This document shows positions 6,153 to 9,121 of a stretch of 9,121 nucleotides of DNA, one piece after another. Under the pieces are notes generated by a model. The model did no database searches, was not told the DNA's origin, and saw nothing but the letters and a program-made list of their open reading frames with translations. The position numbers and the translations under genes were made by a program. The first letter of the stretch is position 1, and every line of letters begins with the position of its first letter. The DNA comes from VFMC01 sp044359565 (lineage in GTDB: Bacteria > Actinomycetota > Acidimicrobiia > Acidimicrobiales > Ilumatobacteraceae), in contig JBIKLX010000133.1 of the NCBI GenBank assembly GCA_044359565.1, positions 1 through 9,121 on the forward strand. The letters run 5' to 3'.

Positions 6153-7118
6153 CTACCCCACCGACGCCATCTCATCGGCAACCTGGTCGGCGCCGGCATC
6201 GGCCGCAGCGGCCGATGCCGCCTGGGCCTCGCTGCGCGCCGCATGCCGCCGCATCAGTCGTCGGGCAACGAACGCCGACAGGCTGAGCACCGCCAGTCCG
6301 AGCACCACGATCAACAGCACCGGACGGTGCTGCGTGGTGGTGGAGCCGACCAACGCGGGCCCGGCGCCAATCACGTCGACTGCCCACTCGACCGAGCCGA
6401 TCGAGGGAGTGGGGATCACCACCAGCGCCGACGTGGTCCACGTCTGGCCCGGCGCAATGGGCGGTGCGTTGCCGAGGTCGAACGACACCAATGCGTTCTG
6501 GTCGGAATCGAACGCCGAGCCGCGGGCGAGCACTGCGCTCAGGGACTCGGGCGAACGGTTGCGCACCAAGAGCGTCACCTCGTAGGTGGTGTCGCCCCCG
6601 AGCGAGGCCACCAACACATCGACGAACCCGGACGGTTGCTCGCGGGCCGTCACCACAGCATCGACGAGCCCTTCCAGACTCGGCGCCTCGGTGAGCGGAC
6701 CGACAGGATGGCCGATCACCTCGAGTGGCGCCAACGCGATCTCGGCCTGATCGGCCCCCACCACTCGCACCACGCAGGGACACGCTGTCGGAGGTGCACT
6801 GATCGGCATCGTGAAGCGACTGACGAGCGCGTCGGCGGCGAGTTCGTTGCCCTCGCTCGCAGACATGTCGCAATCAGATGAACCCCGCAGTGCGTTGTTG
6901 CCGCACACCGACGCGGTGACATAGGGCGACGAGAATCCGCTGATCTGCAACGTCACCTGGTCGCCCGGCTGCGCTCGACCGGGACGAACCTGGACCGTCG
7001 GGCCGGTCGTGCTGCCGACGGGCGGCGCTTCGTCGACGCGGGGCACCCCCAGCACGCACAGCAACGACAACAGAGCGGCTCGCCGCTGAGGTCGCGTGCG
7101 GCGGGGCTGGTGGCTCAT
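6153..7118 (-). CDS. Membrane-anchored extracellular protein coupled to the WxL-interacting protein
   Basis: The 321-residue protein has a basic N-terminus and short hydrophobic core (about 14-25, a signal peptide). A beta-rich domain follows with paired cysteines C72/C83 and C113/C115 (TVQVRPGRAQPGDQVTLQISG is Ig- or neocarzinostatin-like in rhythm), then a second beta-rich domain (about 140-255). A transmembrane helix (266-285) is followed by a basic stop-transfer RRLMRRH and an Ala-rich cytoplasmic tail. The ATG overlaps the stop of the preceding gene as ATGA and no SD is visible, so translation is probably coupled. That places it as an obligate partner of the WxL-interacting protein at the cell surface. 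I do not recognise a named family; the disulfides and domain folds are inferred. Confidence 0.82.
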   Translation of the reverse strand: MSHQPRRTRPQRRAALLSLLCVLGVPRVDEAPPVGSTTGPTVQVRPGRAQPGDQVTLQISGFSSPYVTASVCGNNALRGSSDCDMSASEGNELAADALVSRFTMPISAPPTACPCVVRVVGADQAEIALAPLEVIGHPVGPLTEAPSLEGLVDAVVTAREQPSGFVDVLVASLGGDTTYEVTLLVRNRSPESLSAVLARGSAFDSDQNALVSFDLGNAPPIAPGQTWTTSALVVIPTPSIGSVEWAVDVIGAGPALVGSTTTQHRPVLLIVVLGLAVLSLSAFVARRLMRRHAARSEAQAASAAAADAGADQVADEMASVG

Positions 7119-8233
7119 TGCAGTTGCGGCTGATTCGCGCGGTCGACGGGAGGCTGCGGCACGCCCGTGTCGCTGGGCTGGTCGTCGAGGCGACTATGAC
7201 GACGCACCGCTCGTACGAGCATGGTGGCCACGAACGCCAGCAACAGCAGCAGCAGCACGGTGACGGGAACGGCGAGGAAACTGGCCACTCCTCGGGCCGC
7301 CGGTGTCTCACCGACCGACGAAAAGGTCTTCGGTTCGATGCTCACCTCCGCCTTCATGAAGAACAGCGCGGGGACACCTTCGACCCGCGTGGTGATGGTG
7401 ACATCCTGGCCGGGCAGCAGCGGTGTGATCTCCGGCAGGGTGACCGTGGTGCCACCCAGCCCGAACGGGCCCGACACCTTCAGCGTCGGAACTCCGCCGA
7501 GACGCACATTGCCCCGGTTCTCCACCCGGAACGAAACATCTGCGGCGCCGGAGAACGAATTGACTGCGTAATCGTACGAGGCCGTGATGTCGGCATCGGC
7601 CACGGCGAACTTTGCGTTGAGCGCCCCGTTCACCTGGAGGTAGACCCGGGTGCCGGTGCGCCGCTCGACGTTGATGATCTGCTCGTTGCCGGTCTCGGAC
7701 TGGGTGGTGGAGGCTGTGGTGACGGCTGCGACGATGCCACCGATGTGATCGCCCGCCGTGGCGTCGAGCGGCACGGTGATGGTGATCGGAATGGTGGCCT
7801 GCTTCATCGGCTCCAGGGTGACGCTGGTGGCACCGAGCGACACCCAACTCCCCACGTCGACGGGCACCTCATCGCGCGACAGCAGGTCGAACTCGCCGTC
7901 GTCGTTGTTGAGCGCATCGGTGGCGTAGATGTCGAACGTGGTCGTGACATTGCCGAAGTTGTACACGATCACGCTGTCTTGGATGGCGGTACCGGGCGCC
8001 ACCTGGTAGGTGAGGTTGGGTCGGCTGCCTGCATCGCCGCCGTCGGGGCCGCCGCCGGGGGTGAGCGTCCAACTCTGGACTGCGCCGGTGGCGCCTCCGG
8101 CGTCGTCGACAGGCGTGGTGTCGGTGGGAGCATTCGGGTCGGTGGGTTCACCCGGGGCTGCGGCAGCGGAAGGCACCAGGCAGCCGAGCACCGCAACGGT
8201 ACCGACGATGGTGGCGAGGAGGCGGCGGAACAT
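7115..8233 (-). CDS. WxL-interacting-protein-like membrane protein (DUF916/DUF3324 type)
   Basis: The 372-residue product has a signal peptide (1-26, ending PSAAAA). A Pro/Asp/Thr-rich linker follows to about 50, then a DUF916-like peptidoglycan-binding domain (about 54-170: SWTLTPGGG, YQVAPGTAIQDSVIVYNFG, DIYATDAL, VPLDATAGDHIGGIVA). A DUF3324-like second domain spans about 190-300 (RTGTRVYLQVNG, SFRVENRGNVRLGG), then one transmembrane helix (318-341) and a basic cytoplasmic tail. In Firmicutes such proteins bind peptidoglycan and WxL surface proteins. C18 in AVLGC also fits a lipobox, but the C-terminal anchor makes ordinary signal-peptidase cleavage more likely. The ATG at 8233 is favoured by AGGA 8 bases upstream; ATG at 8242 is possible. 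It follows the WxL-like gene and shares ATGA with the next gene. Confidence 0.88.
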   Translation of the reverse strand: MFRRLLATIVGTVAVLGCLVPSAAAAPGEPTDPNAPTDTTPVDDAGGATGAVQSWTLTPGGGPDGGDAGSRPNLTYQVAPGTAIQDSVIVYNFGNVTTTFDIYATDALNNDDGEFDLLSRDEVPVDVGSWVSLGATSVTLEPMKQATIPITITVPLDATAGDHIGGIVAAVTTASTTQSETGNEQIINVERRTGTRVYLQVNGALNAKFAVADADITASYDYAVNSFSGAADVSFRVENRGNVRLGGVPTLKVSGPFGLGGTTVTLPEITPLLPGQDVTITTRVEGVPALFFMKAEVSIEPKTFSSVGETPAARGVASFLAVPVTVLLLLLLAFVATMLVRAVRRHSRLDDQPSDTGVPQPPVDRANQPQLQ

Positions 8234-8241
8234 GGAAGACA

Positions 8242-8245
8242 TCCT
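8242..8245 (-). promoter_or_regulatory. Shine-Dalgarno site of the WxL-interacting protein
   Basis: The minus strand reads AGGA 8 bases before the ATG at 8233. It overlaps the alternative ATG at 8242, which has only an AGG touching it, so 8233 is preferred. Confidence 0.6.
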
Positions 8246-8295
8246 GTCGATGGAGGCCGGTCGGGTCGCAGCGCGCACAGTCGCAGGACGACGTG

Positions 8296-8321
8296 AACCT
8301 ACCCAGTGCTCGCAACGAGCA
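8296..8321 (-). promoter_or_regulatory. Candidate -10 element and inverted repeat upstream of the WxL-interacting protein
   Basis: TAGGTT on the minus strand (8296-8301) resembles a -10 and lies about 60 bases before the ATG at 8233. Immediately upstream is a perfect inverted repeat, TGCTCG-CAA-CGAGCA (8307-8321). No clear -35 is seen. If real, this would give the two downstream genes a promoter separate from the WxL-like gene. Weak evidence. Confidence 0.22.
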
Positions 8322-8401
8322 GATGAACGGCGACCGACCAGTGCATGACGAATCCGTGGACGACACCCGAATCCGCCGGACGCCGAAACGCCCGACGCGG
8401 C

Positions 8402-8437
8402 GAGGGGGTGGGCTGCCCGTAGGCCGCCCACCCCCTC
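8402..8437 (-). terminator. Strong hairpin between the WxL-like gene and its partner
   Basis: GAGGGGGTGGGC (8402-8413) pairs perfectly with GCCCACCCCCTC (8426-8437). A further small stem GCC-CGTA-GGC caps it. It lies about 40 bases past the stop of the WxL-like gene. No T-run follows on the minus strand (only GTTTC), so termination may be partial or the hairpin may protect the upstream mRNA 3' end. It is the most stable-looking structure in the right half of the window. Confidence 0.7.
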
Positions 8438-8464
8438 ACTCGGGTTGCTTGATTCGGTTGCTAC

Positions 8465-8480
8465 CTGATCACTGGATCAG
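8465..8480. repeat. Small inverted repeat over the WxL-like stop codon
   Basis: CTGATC (8465-8470) and GATCAG (8475-8480) pair perfectly around ACTG. The right arm contains the TGA stop of the WxL-like gene. Short enough to be chance. Confidence 0.3.
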
Positions 8481-9121
8481 ATGGTGGTGAAGGTGAGCGT
8501 ACCCGTGTAGGTGCCGGCGTCGGCGGTCACCGGGATCAGCAGCCGCAGACGGGCGTCGAGCACGGCCATGCCGAGGCTCTTGCCGATGGTCGACTTGGCC
8601 AGCGAGTTGGCCCGGCTGCCGAGGGTGCCGTCAGCCTGGGCAGCGTCGTTGGTTGCACCGTTGGGGCCGAGGCCCGCACCGCTGCTGCTCGCGACCGGCT
8701 GACGGATGTCGCCGGGGAGCACCTCCATGTCGTAGCCATCGAGGTTGGCCAGCGAATCCCAGGTCACCTCGGGGTTCCAGCCGAGCAGGTTGCCGCTGAA
8801 CGTGTCGTTGGCGTCGGAGGTCGAGGTGAAGTTGCTCATCTTGCCGTTGAGCGTCCAGCCACCGTCGATGTCCTGGGTGTTCACCACGCTGAGCTGGTTG
8901 ATCCGGCCCGTCGTGGCGAAGTACTGACCAGCGTTGGGGCCGTTGGTGATCAACTTGCCGATACCGAGGTTGATGTCGCAGTTGGTGTTGGCGGTGTAAA
9001 CGGCGTTGGGCGTACCCTCAGCCGGGGTCGCCACGGCGCCCAGGCCGGTGATGTCGACCACCGGGTAGGGGTAGCCGTCGTACGCCGGGCCGTTCACATC
9101 AGCGGCCTTGCCGTCGGTGCG
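8477..9121 (-). CDS. WxL-domain-like secreted surface protein, C-terminal part (start outside window)
   Basis: The 214 residues run open to the right edge, so the signal peptide and N-terminus are missing. An internal GTG at 9097 is not a credible start because the frame continues upstream. The visible part looks like a WxL domain: INQLSVVNTQDIDGGWTLNG (partial residues 74-93, with W-T-L at 89-91), NLLGWNPEVTWDS, then the C-terminal LDARLRLLIPVTADAGTYTGTLTFTTI hairpin that ends the protein. In Firmicutes, WxL domains attach proteins non-covalently to peptidoglycan. The usual second Trp near the C-terminus is replaced by Phe in TLTFTT. Its neighbour is a WxL-interacting homologue, which supports the call. 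One Cys is visible. Low in Lys/Arg and rich in Asn, Gly, Thr and Asp, as for surface proteins. Confidence 0.78.
   Translation of the reverse strand, partial: RTDGKAADVNGPAYDGYPYPVVDITGLGAVATPAEGTPNAVYTANTNCDINLGIGKLITNGPNAGQYFATTGRINQLSVVNTQDIDGGWTLNGKMSNFTSTSDANDTFSGNLLGWNPEVTWDSLANLDGYDMEVLPGDIRQPVASSSGAGLGPNGATNDAAQADGTLGSRANSLAKSTIGKSLGMAVLDARLRLLIPVTADAGTYTGTLTFTTI

Noticed and set aside
6153..6881. A plus-strand open frame of about 248 residues (6135-6881) opposite the membrane protein
   Set aside because: It is rich in H, R and G with no domain. The minus strand shows a clear signal peptide, transmembrane helix and ATGA coupling.
8234..8431. A 66-residue N-terminal extension of the WxL-interacting protein
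   Set aside because: It would run into the hairpin and place the signal peptide internally; the ATG at 8233 directly gives a normal signal peptide.

Overview
The window is high-GC bacterial DNA, densely coded, with strong G/C preference at third codon positions, GTG as well as ATG starts, and short gaps between genes. Together with an actinobacterial-style WxL-interacting protein this suggests a high-GC Gram-positive, possibly of the Acidimicrobiia type. That placement is inference; no rRNA or other marker gene is present. No stretch longer than about 245 bases lacks a gene, and I see no tRNA, CRISPR array, insertion sequence or phage gene.

Region A (1-3821, minus strand) is a tight three-gene operon read from 3821 downward. 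It holds a KduD-like short-chain dehydrogenase, an FGGY-family carbohydrate kinase, and a flavoenzyme related to alkyldihydroxyacetonephosphate synthase (AGPS). The gaps are 26-28 bases and each gene has its own Shine-Dalgarno (SD) sequence. A further gene may begin at the left edge, inside a long nested inverted repeat. The set looks like a sugar or polyol oxidation and phosphorylation route, with an AGPS-like enzyme whose substrate cannot be guessed from the neighbours.

Region B (3822-5513) has a divergent intergenic region, a plus-strand PhyH-type 2-oxoglutarate oxygenase with an unusual apparent iron site, and a convergent minus-strand xylose-isomerase-like TIM-barrel protein.

Region C (5561-9121, minus strand) encodes cell-surface proteins. 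Read from the right edge it has the C-terminal part of a secreted WxL-domain-like protein, a perfect 12-bp hairpin, and a WxL-interacting-protein homologue (DUF916/DUF3324 type) with a signal peptide and C-terminal membrane anchor. That gene overlaps by ATGA a second membrane-anchored extracellular protein. Then come two palindromes, one resembling a DosR/LuxR-type response-regulator box, and a small exported protein of unknown family with a Ser-Ala-Pro linker. The likely picture is a surface-display module: an abundant secreted WxL-like protein, less abundant membrane partners made by coupled translation, and a separately regulated small exported protein.
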